A stretch of DNA of 16,143 nt from Candidatus Kaiserbacteria bacterium. GTDB taxonomy: Bacteria > Patescibacteriota > Minisyncoccia > Phycocordibacterales > UBA918. The position numbers and the translations under genes were made by a program. Numbering within the stretch: the first letter of the stretch is position 1; every line of letters starts with the position of its first letter. Positions 1-7,983 of this stretch are shown piece by piece. Where the stretch lies: contig QKBW01000026.1 in the NCBI GenBank assembly GCA_003245875.1, forward strand, positions 1 through 16,143, in the 5' to 3' direction. The notes under the pieces are model-generated. The model was not told the DNA's origin. It searched no databases and saw only the letters and a list, made by a program, of their open reading frames with translations.

Positions 1-1
1 G

Positions 2-445
2 GTGGCGGGTAGTCAACTTTTTGGCCGCTTTGGTGCTGGAGAAAAAGAAGCGGTGACTCAAGCGTTGCACACAGCGAATATCTACGACTTGAAAGACCGG
101 TTAATCACGACCCTATCTGGTGGCCAGCGGCAGCGTGTTTTTATTGCACGAGCACTAGTCAATCATCCTACGGTACTCATATTAGACGAACCGTTTACCG
201 GTGTTGATATAGCGACCCAGCGTTCCTTTTATGATTTCTTAGAGTATTTGAATCGTGAACAAGGCATTACCATTATCTTGGTTACTCACGATATGGATGT
301 AGTCACGACTGAAGCACATTCGGTTTTGTGTCTCAACCAAAGCATGTTGTGTTTTGATCATGCAAGCACGATCAATGCCGACCACTTGCTTCAACAAATG
401 TACGGTAAACCGGTTACACACGTTCATAACCATACTCACATATGA
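2..445 (+). CDS. Metal-type ABC transporter ATP-binding protein (ZnuC/MntB-like), 5'-truncated
   Basis: This is the C-terminal part of a cytoplasmic ABC ATPase that powers uptake, probably of zinc or manganese. The frame is open to the left edge, so the true start and the Walker A loop lie outside the window. The GTG at base 2 is internal and should not be read as the start. Visible in order are the ABC signature LSGGQRQRV (about residue 39 of the visible part), Walker B VLILDEPF with the catalytic Glu, the D-loop, and the switch histidine in LVTHD. The C-terminus ends in HVHNHTHI, a histidine-rich tail that suits a metal transporter. The stop overlaps the start of the permease (ATGA at 442-445), so the two are translationally coupled. 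The ABC ATPase call is certain. The metal specificity rests on the permease family and the His tail. The substrate-binding protein, if present, is outside the window. Confidence 0.9.
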   Translation: MAGSQLFGRFGAGEKEAVTQALHTANIYDLKDRLITTLSGGQRQRVFIARALVNHPTVLILDEPFTGVDIATQRSFYDFLEYLNREQGITIILVTHDMDVVTTEAHSVLCLNQSMLCFDHASTINADHLLQQMYGKPVTHVHNHTHI

Positions 446-1245
446 TGTTGTTGGCTATTTTTCAATATGATTTCATGGTACGAGCTTTTTTGGCTGGTAT
501 TTTGATTGCGGTCATAGCGCCGGTAATTGGCAGTTTTTTGGTGGTAAAGCGTTACTCACTTTTGGCTGATACACTCTCGCACGTATCTCTTTTGGGTGTT
601 GCGTTAGGTGTTTTACTTGGGGTGGACCCTATTTTGGGGGCAATCGTGGTGTCCGTGATCACAGCTTATAGTATTGAGTGGTTACGAGTGGAAAAAAAAT
701 TATATGGAGAATCAATCCTCGCACTATTTTTAACCGGAGGTTTGTCTACCGCGCTGGTTATTCTTGGTTTTACAAACGGTCTTAATGTTAATTTGCTCTC
801 GTTCTTGTTCGGTAGCATTACAACCGTCACTACGTCTGATTTGGTAACCATAAGTATCGCAGGTGCCGTGGTCTTGTTGACTGTGATCTTGCTGTTTCGT
901 CGATTATTTTTGGTGGCGTATGATGAAACGCTGGCCGCAGCCAGCGGACTCTCTGCTCGTTGGATCAATATTATTTTGATACTGTTGGCGGCAGTGACTG
1001 TGGCGATTAGTATTCGTATTGTTGGTGCATTGTTGGTTGGTGCACTCATGGTCATACCGGTCTTGAGTGCAACTCAGTTTGGCCTTGGCTTTCGACAAAC
1101 GACAGTATTGAGTGTGGTCGTGTCCTTGTTGGCAGTCATATTTGGTCTGGTGATCTCTTTCTTTGTCGGATTACCAAGTGGCGCAACTATCGTGGTTGTT
1201 GCCCTGGTATTATTTGGAGGAAGTGTTTTGGTGAATAGTAGGTGA
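442..1245 (+). CDS. Metal ABC transporter permease (ABC-3 / ZnuB-MntC family)
   Basis: This 267-residue integral membrane protein is the permease partner of the ATPase just upstream and would move a divalent metal ion across the cytoplasmic membrane. About seven to eight hydrophobic helices span the whole length. Family-typical features are an N-terminal FMVRAFLAG segment, the VIGSFLVVKRYSLLADTLSH segment (about residues 28-48), and a later GALLVGALMVIPVLSA segment (about 195-211) followed by two helices. The length is normal for the ABC-3 family. The ATG at 442 overlaps the upstream TGA in ATGA. No Shine-Dalgarno sequence precedes it, so expression probably depends on coupling. Zinc and manganese cannot be told apart from the sequence. 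The gene ends in TGA, and no terminator is seen before the next promoter. Confidence 0.92.
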   Translation: MMLLAIFQYDFMVRAFLAGILIAVIAPVIGSFLVVKRYSLLADTLSHVSLLGVALGVLLGVDPILGAIVVSVITAYSIEWLRVEKKLYGESILALFLTGGLSTALVILGFTNGLNVNLLSFLFGSITTVTTSDLVTISIAGAVVLLTVILLFRRLFLVAYDETLAAASGLSARWINIILILLAAVTVAISIRIVGALLVGALMVIPVLSATQFGLGFRQTTVLSVVVSLLAVIFGLVISFFVGLPSGATIVVVALVLFGGSVLVNSR

Positions 1246-1274
1246 GTAAAGAATAAGGAGTAGTTGTTCGATTT

Positions 1275-1302
1275 TTGATAATTTGCCGGGTGGGCGTATA
1301 CT
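1275..1302 (+). promoter_or_regulatory. Sigma70-type promoter for the SIMPL gene
   Basis: TTGATA (1275-1280) and TATACT (1297-1302) are separated by 16 bases, a good match to the housekeeping consensus. The start codon lies 35 bases beyond the -10 box, so the leader would be about 28 bases. It contains no purine-rich ribosome binding site. This is a sequence match only. Confidence 0.6.
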
Positions 1303-1337
1303 TAGCATAAAGCTATTAATCGTTTATTAATTATCAT

Positions 1338-2081
1338 ATGAACATCAAAAAACTTTTTGATTACTCAGTACCTCTAACAGCCGCCGCAACTGTGTTGGTG
1401 CTTGGTGGGGTAATTGTTTCTTTGATCGGCGCTCGTACCGCATTCCAGATAAAACTGGCCAACGACAGTATTGAGGTCACCGGATCAGCCAAGCAAGCGG
1501 TGGAGGCTGATATGGCGCGGTGGGTGATCAATTTGGAAACCCGAACTGAAGTGAATGATCAACAGAATGGTTATCGAACCATTGAGACTGCAACGAAACA
1601 GATCACTAATTACTTAGAGACTCAGGATTTGACCGATTACGAAACCCCGGCCATTACAAGTTATGCCAACTACACATATCCACAAAATGGTAGCCCATAC
1701 CTTAATGGCTTTTCAGTGAATCGGCAGATTATCGTACGCAGTAACGATATTGATAAAATAAACGAGATTGCCAATGCTATCGATCCATTGACCGGAGCCG
1801 GGTACAACGTATCGACACAGTCGGTTGAATTTACCTATAGTAAGTTGGCAGAGGCACGTGTGACACTTTTGAGTGATGCAATTAAAGACGCCAAGGCGCG
1901 AGCCGAGGCAATTGCTTCAGAGTCAGGTCGCAATATTCGTACTTTGCGGAGCGCGTCGAGCGGCGTGGTACAGGTGTTGCCGCAAGGTGGTATTGATATC
2001 AGTGATTATGGCACCTATGATACGCAGTCTTTGCATAAGGACATCATGGTTACGGTTCGGGCGTCGTTTGAGTTGAAGTAA
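1338..2081 (+). CDS. SIMPL domain-containing (DUF541) envelope protein
   Basis: This 247-residue protein has one N-terminal hydrophobic segment (about residues 12-33, AAATVLVLGGVIVSLIGA), probably an uncleaved signal anchor or a signal peptide, followed by a SIMPL/DUF541 domain (about 40-245). Family hallmarks include the first strand IEVTGSAKQAVEADMARW, a central FSVNRQIIVR strand, and the Ala-rich helix DAIKDAKARAEAIASESG near the C-terminus. SIMPL/BP26-type proteins sit outside the cytoplasmic membrane. Some form oligomeric rings or channel-like assemblies, but the role in this lineage is unknown. The gene is a single transcription unit, with its own promoter upstream and a strong terminator 10 bases after the stop. 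The start has no Shine-Dalgarno sequence. The family call is firm and the function is open. Confidence 0.9.
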   Translation: MNIKKLFDYSVPLTAAATVLVLGGVIVSLIGARTAFQIKLANDSIEVTGSAKQAVEADMARWVINLETRTEVNDQQNGYRTIETATKQITNYLETQDLTDYETPAITSYANYTYPQNGSPYLNGFSVNRQIIVRSNDIDKINEIANAIDPLTGAGYNVSTQSVEFTYSKLAEARVTLLSDAIKDAKARAEAIASESGRNIRTLRSASSGVVQVLPQGGIDISDYGTYDTQSLHKDIMVTVRASFELK

Positions 2082-2090
2082 GGGTGACAT

Positions 2091-2119
2091 AAAAAGCGCG
2101 GCCAAAGGCCGCGCTTTTT
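2091..2119 (+). terminator. Rho-independent terminator after the SIMPL gene, bidirectional in form
   Basis: This is a perfect inverted repeat. GCGCGGCC (2096-2103) pairs with GGCCGCGC (2107-2114) across an AAA loop, with A5 before and T5 after extending the pairing. The A-tract on one side and T-tract on the other mean it could stop transcription in either direction. Only + strand genes flank it here. Confidence 0.92.
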
Positions 2120-2205
2120 ATTTTCATGCTAATAATGAGTACCGGGAAGAAAAACTGAAAAAAACACCGAAGGTGACAGATTCAAAGTTACGGTACCCCC
2201 AACTA

Positions 2206-2237
2206 TTGCCAGCAGTGTGTTTTTTATGGTGTAGAAT
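2206..2237 (+). promoter_or_regulatory. Candidate promoter for the histidine kinase gene
   Basis: A -10-like TAGAAT lies at 2232-2237. The best -35-like sequence, TTGCCA (2206-2211), is 20 bases away, which is longer than optimal. Transcription would begin near 2244, only about a dozen bases before ATG 2256 and within a few bases of the in-frame TTG at 2247. The support is modest. Confidence 0.35.
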
Positions 2238-2255
2238 GAATACAAGTTGATCTTT

Positions 2256-5200
2256 ATGAATTTTTGGAGGTATCTTGCAACCCATAATAAAACAAATATT
2301 CTGTTGACGCTTTTTGGGTGTTTTTTCTTCATTTGGTATTTATACGCTATACCGTATTTCACGGCTCTGCCAAAAGATTTTTCGTATGATGCGGAGATGG
2401 TCTCCATGGATAACTTTTATGATGAAGGAACCGCCAGTTACCTAGGGGAACAATATTCGGACTCTACCTTTCGATATAATGTCGTGAGTATAGAAGGATG
2501 TAATGCTATTATCGATAACAGTTTTGATGTCCGTACGCAGTCTGGCGAGTCTATTTTTTCAGTCTCTCGAACATATGGTATTGATCGTTACACATGTCAA
2601 CATGTGCCTGGATTGGGAGACGAAGACCGGTCCGGTTACTTATTTGGACCGCGTAAGGCTAATAAGAGTGACGTGTTTCAGTATTGGCACGTCAATTATG
2701 ATGGTCCGGCTACCATGCACTTTGTAGATGAAGAGCGAATGTATAACCTAACCGTCTACCACTACCGTGCGGATTATCATGGGGTTACCATAGATCAAAC
2801 AGACAACCTTAGTTACTTACCTGGTGTTCCAGCAGAGCGGGGTGTACGTTTGGAACCAAACTTGGATATTTGGATAGAGCCAACTACTGGTTATTTGGTT
2901 AAATACCACGACGATACCATTGCATATTACTATGACCAAAAAACCGGGGAAACCATTGCTCCTTGGAACCATTTTAGCAATGTAATGTCCGAACACAGTA
3001 TTCGGAATAACGTGATTGTCGCTCAGGATCTCAAGATAAAGTTTCGTCTCGTTCAGATATACATACCACTGTTCCTGGGAATCTTAGCGTTTTACATTTT
3101 TCTAACGGGTTATGAAGTATGTCGCAAGGTGACGAGATGGACTGTTAGACAACAGCCAGTGTTCTTCTCGGCGTTGTTAATGGCAGCAGCTAGCCTGGTA
3201 TTGGTGGGATGGTCCACCAATACGGTTTGGTTAACCAGAATAGCCTCCGGCTTTAGTGGTATGAACCCAATGACCGCAATCAGCTTCATGTTGTTGGGTT
3301 TGACAGTGCTCAGTATGAAACGATGGCCCAAGTTGTCGTTGGCGACGGCTGTGGCTGTGTTGCTTATTTCGACATTGCGCTGGATGGCGTATCTTGGAGT
3401 AGTCAACTTCAGCATTGACTTGTTGTTGTTTAAGCAACAAATAGCATCTACTGTTGTACCTGCTCGCTTATCACTTTTTACTGCCACAAATTTCATTGTA
3501 TTGAGTACGGCAGCATTGATTTCATATACACGTGTACCAAAAAAACAATTGTTCGTACTGTTGCCAATCACTACGTTTGTTGTCAGCGTGCTGGCAATTC
3601 TTGCGTATCTCTTTAAAGATGTTGGTGTACTTGATTTGCCGGTATTTATTTCTGTGGCGTTACACACGGCAGCATTTTTTGTGATCAGCTCATTGATCAT
3701 TGGATCTTTGTTCGGTTTTGTTTTGGACAAACGTAACATTTTGTTCTTGCTGCCACTTGTGTCTTTCTTGCTCATCACGTTATTACTTACTGCGTACATT
3801 ACGAATTTGGTACAGCAACGCCTCGAGTTTCAATTTGGAGTAGAAACTGATCGGGTTGAGGAAGCGATAAAAACTCGTGTTGATATTTATGCAAACACTC
3901 TCGCTGGTGGTGTTGGCCTATTTAATGCCTCTGATCGAGTGTCACGTGCAGAGTTTAAAAGGTATGTGGAAGGACTACAAATACAACGATACTATCCTGG
4001 AATACAAGGAATAGGCTATGCGGCGATTGTGAATTCCGAGGGAGATCTGATCGATCAGGTACGAGCAGATGGATATCCTGATTTTACTATTTACCCAGAA
4101 AGTGATCTTGACGTGCGCACCAGTATTATTTACCTGGAGCCATTTGACTATCGCAACCAACGAGCGTTTGGCTACGACATGTTTTCTGACGAAACCAGGC
4201 GTAATGCTATGCAACAAGCGATAGATTCTGGTACGCCGAGTATTTCGGGAAAAGTTACCCTCTTACAAGAAACAGATGAAGATGTACAACCTGGTTTTCT
4301 AATGTATTTTCCAGTATATGCAGAGACGACCACTGCAACGAGCTCGGTGGCAGATAAACGTGAAAACATTGTTGGTTTTGTCTATAGTCCATTTCGCATG
4401 AATGACTTTATGCAAGGCATTGTTGGTGCATCATCACTAGACATTGACTTCCACATATACGATGGGTACGAAATAGCAACCTCAACAGAATTGTATGATA
4501 ATGCTCCAGATAAGCATCCCGAGGACGTCAATTTTCTACCGGAATTTCGTTCTGAATCAGTCATTTATGTTGAGGGAAGACCATGGACGATTGAGTATGT
4601 GAGTTTGTCGAGTTTTGTCAGCAATGCAACCGAGCGATTGTTTCCAATGACCATCTTTATCTCTGGGACTCTCCTGAGCATACTTTTAACGTTGGTGTTA
4701 TATGCGATGTCTACATCCCGTCGGCAGGCAATACGCTTAGCGCGACAAATGACCAACGACCTTCGTTCCAGCCAAAAGATGCTTTTGGAAGAAAAGACGC
4801 GTTCAGAGGCTTTGCTTTCGAGTGTAGGCGAGGGAGTAATTGCGATTGATGTTGATGGTCGCATTATTTATGTAAATGATGAGGCTGTACGGTTGAGTAA
4901 ATATCGTAAAGATGAGTTGGTTGGTGCAAATATTTATAAGGTATTGATGATGCGGACCATTGATGGCAAGTCTGTCTCACGTGTGCAACGTCCTATTTGT
5001 AAATCAAACTTGCGACAAAAAACAATCGTCGAGACAAACATGCAGTATGTAACTGCTGAGGGGTCACTATTGCCAGTTGCTATTACAGCAAGTCCAATTG
5101 TTGCAGAAGGGAAGCTGCTTGGTTCGTTGGAGGTGTTTCGTGATGTCACTGCTGAACGGCAAATTGATATGGCTAAGTCAGAATTCGTTTCCCTGGCATC

Positions 5201-5918
5201 ACATCAGTTGCGTACGCCTATTGCGGCGATTCGATGGTACCTCGAGTTACTGACAGACACTCTGTCGTCTGGTCTAAAAAAAGAAGAAAAAGAATATTTG
5301 CAGGAAATCGAGGATGCAACCGAACGCATGAATGAGTTGATTAATTCGTTATTGAATATTTCGCGGCTTGAACTAGGCACCTTTATCATCAATCCGCAAA
5401 AAATGGATATCAAGAAAGTTATAAATGCTGCTGTTAAAGAGCAAAAGCTAGCCTTCAAAGCCAAGAAACAAGTCTTTAAGGTTGTATGTGAAAAGCAGTT
5501 GCCACTCATTAGTATTGATCCGCAAATTACTCACGTTATTGTGCAAAATTTATTGTCTAATGCCAATAAATACACGCCAGAAAAAGGGAAGATCACCTTA
5601 CGAATCAGTGTGGTTGATGCGCAAGATAAAAAAGGCTACATCAAAATAGTGTGTGAAGACAACGGGTACGGTATTCCCGAAGCAGAACATGCTGAGATAT
5701 TTAAGAAGATGCACCGCGCTGATAACATTAAGAAATTGAATGTTGAAGGAACCGGTCTTGGCTTATACATTGTGAAAACAGTGGTTGATGCTGCAGGTTT
5801 GACTATCGGCTTTACCTCGAAAGAGAATAAAGGGACCACATTTGAGGTGCGTATCCCGCTGTCTGGTATGAAAGAACGCAAGGGGACAAAACCACTGGAT
5901 ATTTATCCGGTCGGTTGA
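2256..5918 (+). CDS. Large hybrid-sensor histidine kinase: DUF3068-like domain, multi-TM block, CHASE, PAS, HisKA, HATPase_c
   Basis: This 1220-residue membrane sensor kinase should autophosphorylate on His and pass phosphate to a receiver, most simply the one encoded next. Order, counted from ATG 2256: a TM helix (about 13-34); an extracytoplasmic domain (about 35-263) resembling DUF3068/PorA-family proteins, with YFTALPKDFSYDAE, GIDRYTCQHVPG, a KSDVFQYW segment, LTVYHY and WIEPTTGYLVKY; a TM helix (265-288); a block of about seven helices (300-520) containing GMNPMTAISFMLLG, typical of membrane regions preceding CHASE; CHASE (about 521-790, with RAEFKRYVEGLQ and RYYPGIQGIGYA); a TM helix (795-820); a coiled linker; PAS (about 850-965); HisKA with SHQLRTPIAAIRW (His983); and HATPase_c with N box NLLSNANKYTPE (from 1098), G1 DNGYGIP (1135) and G2 GTGLGLYIV. 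All catalytic motifs are intact. An in-frame TTG at 2247 would add three residues (MIF). ATG 2256 is preferred on codon type. The kinase call is certain, and the DUF3068 assignment is by remembered motif pattern. Confidence 0.93.
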   Translation: MNFWRYLATHNKTNILLTLFGCFFFIWYLYAIPYFTALPKDFSYDAEMVSMDNFYDEGTASYLGEQYSDSTFRYNVVSIEGCNAIIDNSFDVRTQSGESIFSVSRTYGIDRYTCQHVPGLGDEDRSGYLFGPRKANKSDVFQYWHVNYDGPATMHFVDEERMYNLTVYHYRADYHGVTIDQTDNLSYLPGVPAERGVRLEPNLDIWIEPTTGYLVKYHDDTIAYYYDQKTGETIAPWNHFSNVMSEHSIRNNVIVAQDLKIKFRLVQIYIPLFLGILAFYIFLTGYEVCRKVTRWTVRQQPVFFSALLMAAASLVLVGWSTNTVWLTRIASGFSGMNPMTAISFMLLGLTVLSMKRWPKLSLATAVAVLLISTLRWMAYLGVVNFSIDLLLFKQQIASTVVPARLSLFTATNFIVLSTAALISYTRVPKKQLFVLLPITTFVVSVLAILAYLFKDVGVLDLPVFISVALHTAAFFVISSLIIGSLFGFVLDKRNILFLLPLVSFLLITLLLTAYITNLVQQRLEFQFGVETDRVEEAIKTRVDIYANTLAGGVGLFNASDRVSRAEFKRYVEGLQIQRYYPGIQGIGYAAIVNSEGDLIDQVRADGYPDFTIYPESDLDVRTSIIYLEPFDYRNQRAFGYDMFSDETRRNAMQQAIDSGTPSISGKVTLLQETDEDVQPGFLMYFPVYAETTTATSSVADKRENIVGFVYSPFRMNDFMQGIVGASSLDIDFHIYDGYEIATSTELYDNAPDKHPEDVNFLPEFRSESVIYVEGRPWTIEYVSLSSFVSNATERLFPMTIFISGTLLSILLTLVLYAMSTSRRQAIRLARQMTNDLRSSQKMLLEEKTRSEALLSSVGEGVIAIDVDGRIIYVNDEAVRLSKYRKDELVGANIYKVLMMRTIDGKSVSRVQRPICKSNLRQKTIVETNMQYVTAEGSLLPVAITASPIVAEGKLLGSLEVFRDVTAERQIDMAKSEFVSLASHQLRTPIAAIRWYLELLTDTLSSGLKKEEKEYLQEIEDATERMNELINSLLNISRLELGTFIINPQKMDIKKVINAAVKEQKLAFKAKKQVFKVVCEKQLPLISIDPQITHVIVQNLLSNANKYTPEKGKITLRISVVDAQDKKGYIKIVCEDNGYGIPEAEHAEIFKKMHRADNIKKLNVEGTGLGLYIVKTVVDAAGLTIGFTSKENKGTTFEVRIPLSGMKERKGTKPLDIYPVG

Positions 5919-5931
5919 TCATAGTATCTAG

Positions 5932-5937
5932 TATACT
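5932..5937 (+). promoter_or_regulatory. -10-like box TATACT for a near-leaderless receiver/pilus transcript
   Basis: TATACT lies in the 28-base gap between the kinase and receiver genes, nine bases before the ATG at 5947. A transcript starting at the usual distance would have at most a few leader bases. No convincing -35 box is seen. The box is centred in the palindrome AGTATACT (5930-5937), flanked by GTATC (5924-5928) and GATAC (5938-5942), which could be a binding site. The sequence GTATACT...ACAAGTATG recurs before the gene at 15084. Confidence 0.4.
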
Positions 5938-5946
5938 GATACAAGT

Positions 5947-6321
5947 ATGACAGAAACATCTACCAAAAAGATTCTCATAGCAGAAGACGAACGACCACTT
6001 GCACGGGCGCTTGCTTTAAAGTTGGAAAAGGAGGGATATACGGTTACCGTGGCAACTGACGGAGATATGGTCTTGGAAGATGTCGAGAAGGAAACCTACG
6101 ACCTCGTTCTTATGGATATCATGATGCCGCACCATGACGGCTTCTCTCTCTTGGCGGATTTTAAAGAAAAGAAGATGCGGACACCAGTAGTTGTGCTTTC
6201 CAATTTGGGGCAGGACAGTGATAAAGCACGTGCCAAGGAACTGGGGGCAAAGGATTATTTTATAAAGTCCGAGATAAAACTCTCCGACATCGTGGCATAT
6301 GTGAAGAAGATCGTTAAATAA
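5947..6321 (+). CDS. Stand-alone response regulator receiver (CheY-like) protein
   Basis: This 124-residue protein is a single REC domain with no output domain. The acidic pair lies in ILIAEDE (Glu13, Asp14), the phosphoacceptor is Asp57 in LVLMDIMMP, the switch Ser85 is in VVVLSNLG, and the conserved Lys107 is in KDYFIKSE. The set is complete, so the domain should be phosphorylatable. It starts 28 bases after the kinase stop and ends 8 bases before pilB, so it lies between a sensor and a pilus motor. Without a DNA-binding domain it probably acts by protein contact, as CheY, PilG and PilH do. Inference: the target is the pilus machinery or its ATPase, and the phosphodonor is the kinase upstream. 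The family is certain and the target is not. Confidence 0.93.
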   Translation: MTETSTKKILIAEDERPLARALALKLEKEGYTVTVATDGDMVLEDVEKETYDLVLMDIMMPHHDGFSLLADFKEKKMRTPVVVLSNLGQDSDKARAKELGAKDYFIKSEIKLSDIVAYVKKIVK

Positions 6322-6329
6322 ACCATGGT

Positions 6330-7979
6330 ATGTTTGACACTGATTTTTTACAAAAAGTACTGGAGACACAGAGTTATATAACTAGTGATGATGCAAAAAA
6401 AGCCATTGCGCATGAAAAAGCCGGCAGGGGATCTTTTGTTGATTATCTGATAGAACACGATTTGGTTAATCGCTCAATCATTGGTACGGCAGTGGCTGAA
6501 TACTATGATACGACGTATGTGGATCTCGATGGACGCAGCCCAGACACGTTGGTGATGGATGCAGTAACCAAAGAAATGGCTGAAAGTTTGCGAACGGTCG
6601 TGGTCGCTGATACTGAGAAAGAGGTGACCGTAGCAACTGATCGGATGGATGACGCACAAAACATTCAAACACAACTAAGTACGATTTTCCCCAAGAAAAC
6701 AATTCGATTAGTGTATTCTTTTCCCGAGTCACTTGAAAAAGCGTTGTTATTCTATGAAACCCCGTTGAGTACGCGCTTTTCTGAAATTATCAAGAAAGAA
6801 CACGGGGTAGCCCCACAGTTGTTTAATGAAATTTTGGCGGATGCCCTCTTGTACCGAGCCTCTGATATCCATTTTGAGCCAAAACAAGAACAGACCAATA
6901 TCAGGTTTCGTATTGATGGTGTGTTGCGTTTGGCGGGAGCACTGCCAACAACACTTTATACAAATGTATTGAACCGTATAAAACTGGAAGCCAGTTTACG
7001 TATTGACGAACATACAGCACCGCAAGATGGTGCAATTCGTTTTATGTATGAGGGCAAGGTGGTTGATCTGCGCGTTTCGGTGGTGCCTATTGTCGATGGT
7101 GAAAAGATCGTTATCAGGGTCTTGGCAGAGTATATTCGTGACCTTACCTTTAGTGAACTGGGATTTTCTGAGGAGCATATTCATACCTTCGAGCGAGTGT
7201 TAGCCAAACCGTTTGGCATGATTATCGTGACTGGTCCAACTGGTAGTGGAAAGACCACGACTTTGTACTCGTTTATAAAGAAAGTCAGCCGGCCGGAGAT
7301 CAACATTACCACCATCGAAGACCCGGTTGAATACTACATGCCCTACACTAATCAGATACAGGTAAACAAAGAAACTGGGGTCACTTTTGCTAAAGGTCTG
7401 CGTTCGATTGTTCGACAAGACCCAGACGTCATTCTTTTGGGAGAAATCCGTGATAGCGAGACAGCCGAAACAGCTGTCAATGCCTCCCTGACCGGACATC
7501 TATTACTTTCTACCTTCCATGCTAATAGTGCTGCAGCTGCCGTGCCTCGTCTGCTTGATATGGATGTAGAACCATTTTTGTTGGCGTCAACATTGGAGAT
7601 GTTGGTGGCACAACGTTTGGTGCGTCGCGTGTGTTCATCATGTCGCCAAAGTGAGTCGGTGACCGTCGCGAGTCTTGAAAAACAGACACCAGGTATTTCC
7701 GCTTATATTGGTACACAAAAGAAAGTTACTTTATATAAAGGTGCTGGCTGCGCAGCATGTAATCACACAGGATACAATGGCCGAGTGGCGGTCGTTGAGG
7801 CGATTGAGATCGATCAGTCGATGCGAGAGTTGATTGCACAATCGCCATCGGCGGCTACAGTATGGAAGGAGGCGCAAAGGCGAGGCGTTGAGTCGATGTT
7901 TGAAGATGGGTTGCGTAAGGCACAGCTTGGCTTAACCACAATCGAAGAGGTGCTCCGTGTGACGGAGATACCAGAATAA
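6330..7979 (+). CDS. pilB: Type IV pilus assembly / type II secretion ATPase PilB (GspE) family
   Basis: This 549-residue cytoplasmic hexameric ATPase powers pilin polymerisation. An N-terminal MshEN/T2SSE_N-like domain (about residues 1-140) is followed by the N2 and ATPase domains (about 150-530). Walker A GPTGSGKT is at 302-309, the Asp-box region follows as TTIEDPVEY, Walker B VILLGEIRD is at 367-375, and the His-box segment is TGHLLLSTFHAN. Two zinc-binding cysteine pairs, CSSC (435-438) and CAAC (474-477), are the tetracysteine motif of PilB/GspE extension ATPases and are absent from PilT retraction ATPases. The start is ATG 6330, 8 bases after the receiver stop; an ATG at 6325 is out of frame. 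PilC follows 4 bases after the stop. No retraction ATPase is present in the window. The family is certain. PilB rather than GspE is chosen because a CPR cell probably has no outer-membrane secretin. Confidence 0.95.
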   Translation: MFDTDFLQKVLETQSYITSDDAKKAIAHEKAGRGSFVDYLIEHDLVNRSIIGTAVAEYYDTTYVDLDGRSPDTLVMDAVTKEMAESLRTVVVADTEKEVTVATDRMDDAQNIQTQLSTIFPKKTIRLVYSFPESLEKALLFYETPLSTRFSEIIKKEHGVAPQLFNEILADALLYRASDIHFEPKQEQTNIRFRIDGVLRLAGALPTTLYTNVLNRIKLEASLRIDEHTAPQDGAIRFMYEGKVVDLRVSVVPIVDGEKIVIRVLAEYIRDLTFSELGFSEEHIHTFERVLAKPFGMIIVTGPTGSGKTTTLYSFIKKVSRPEINITTIEDPVEYYMPYTNQIQVNKETGVTFAKGLRSIVRQDPDVILLGEIRDSETAETAVNASLTGHLLLSTFHANSAAAAVPRLLDMDVEPFLLASTLEMLVAQRLVRRVCSSCRQSESVTVASLEKQTPGISAYIGTQKKVTLYKGAGCAACNHTGYNGRVAVVEAIEIDQSMRELIAQSPSAATVWKEAQRRGVESMFEDGLRKAQLGLTTIEEVLRVTEIPE

Positions 7980-7983
7980 TATT

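Noticed and set aside
2129..2407. A 92-codon minus-strand frame covering the gap before the kinase gene
   Set aside because: It overlaps the kinase start and the candidate promoter. Its protein has no recognisable features, and nothing supports leftward transcription.
3110..3799. A 229-codon open frame on the minus strand inside the kinase gene
   Set aside because: It runs opposite to the membrane block of the kinase, whose domain pattern is clear. Its translation has no coherent membrane or motif pattern and no start signals.
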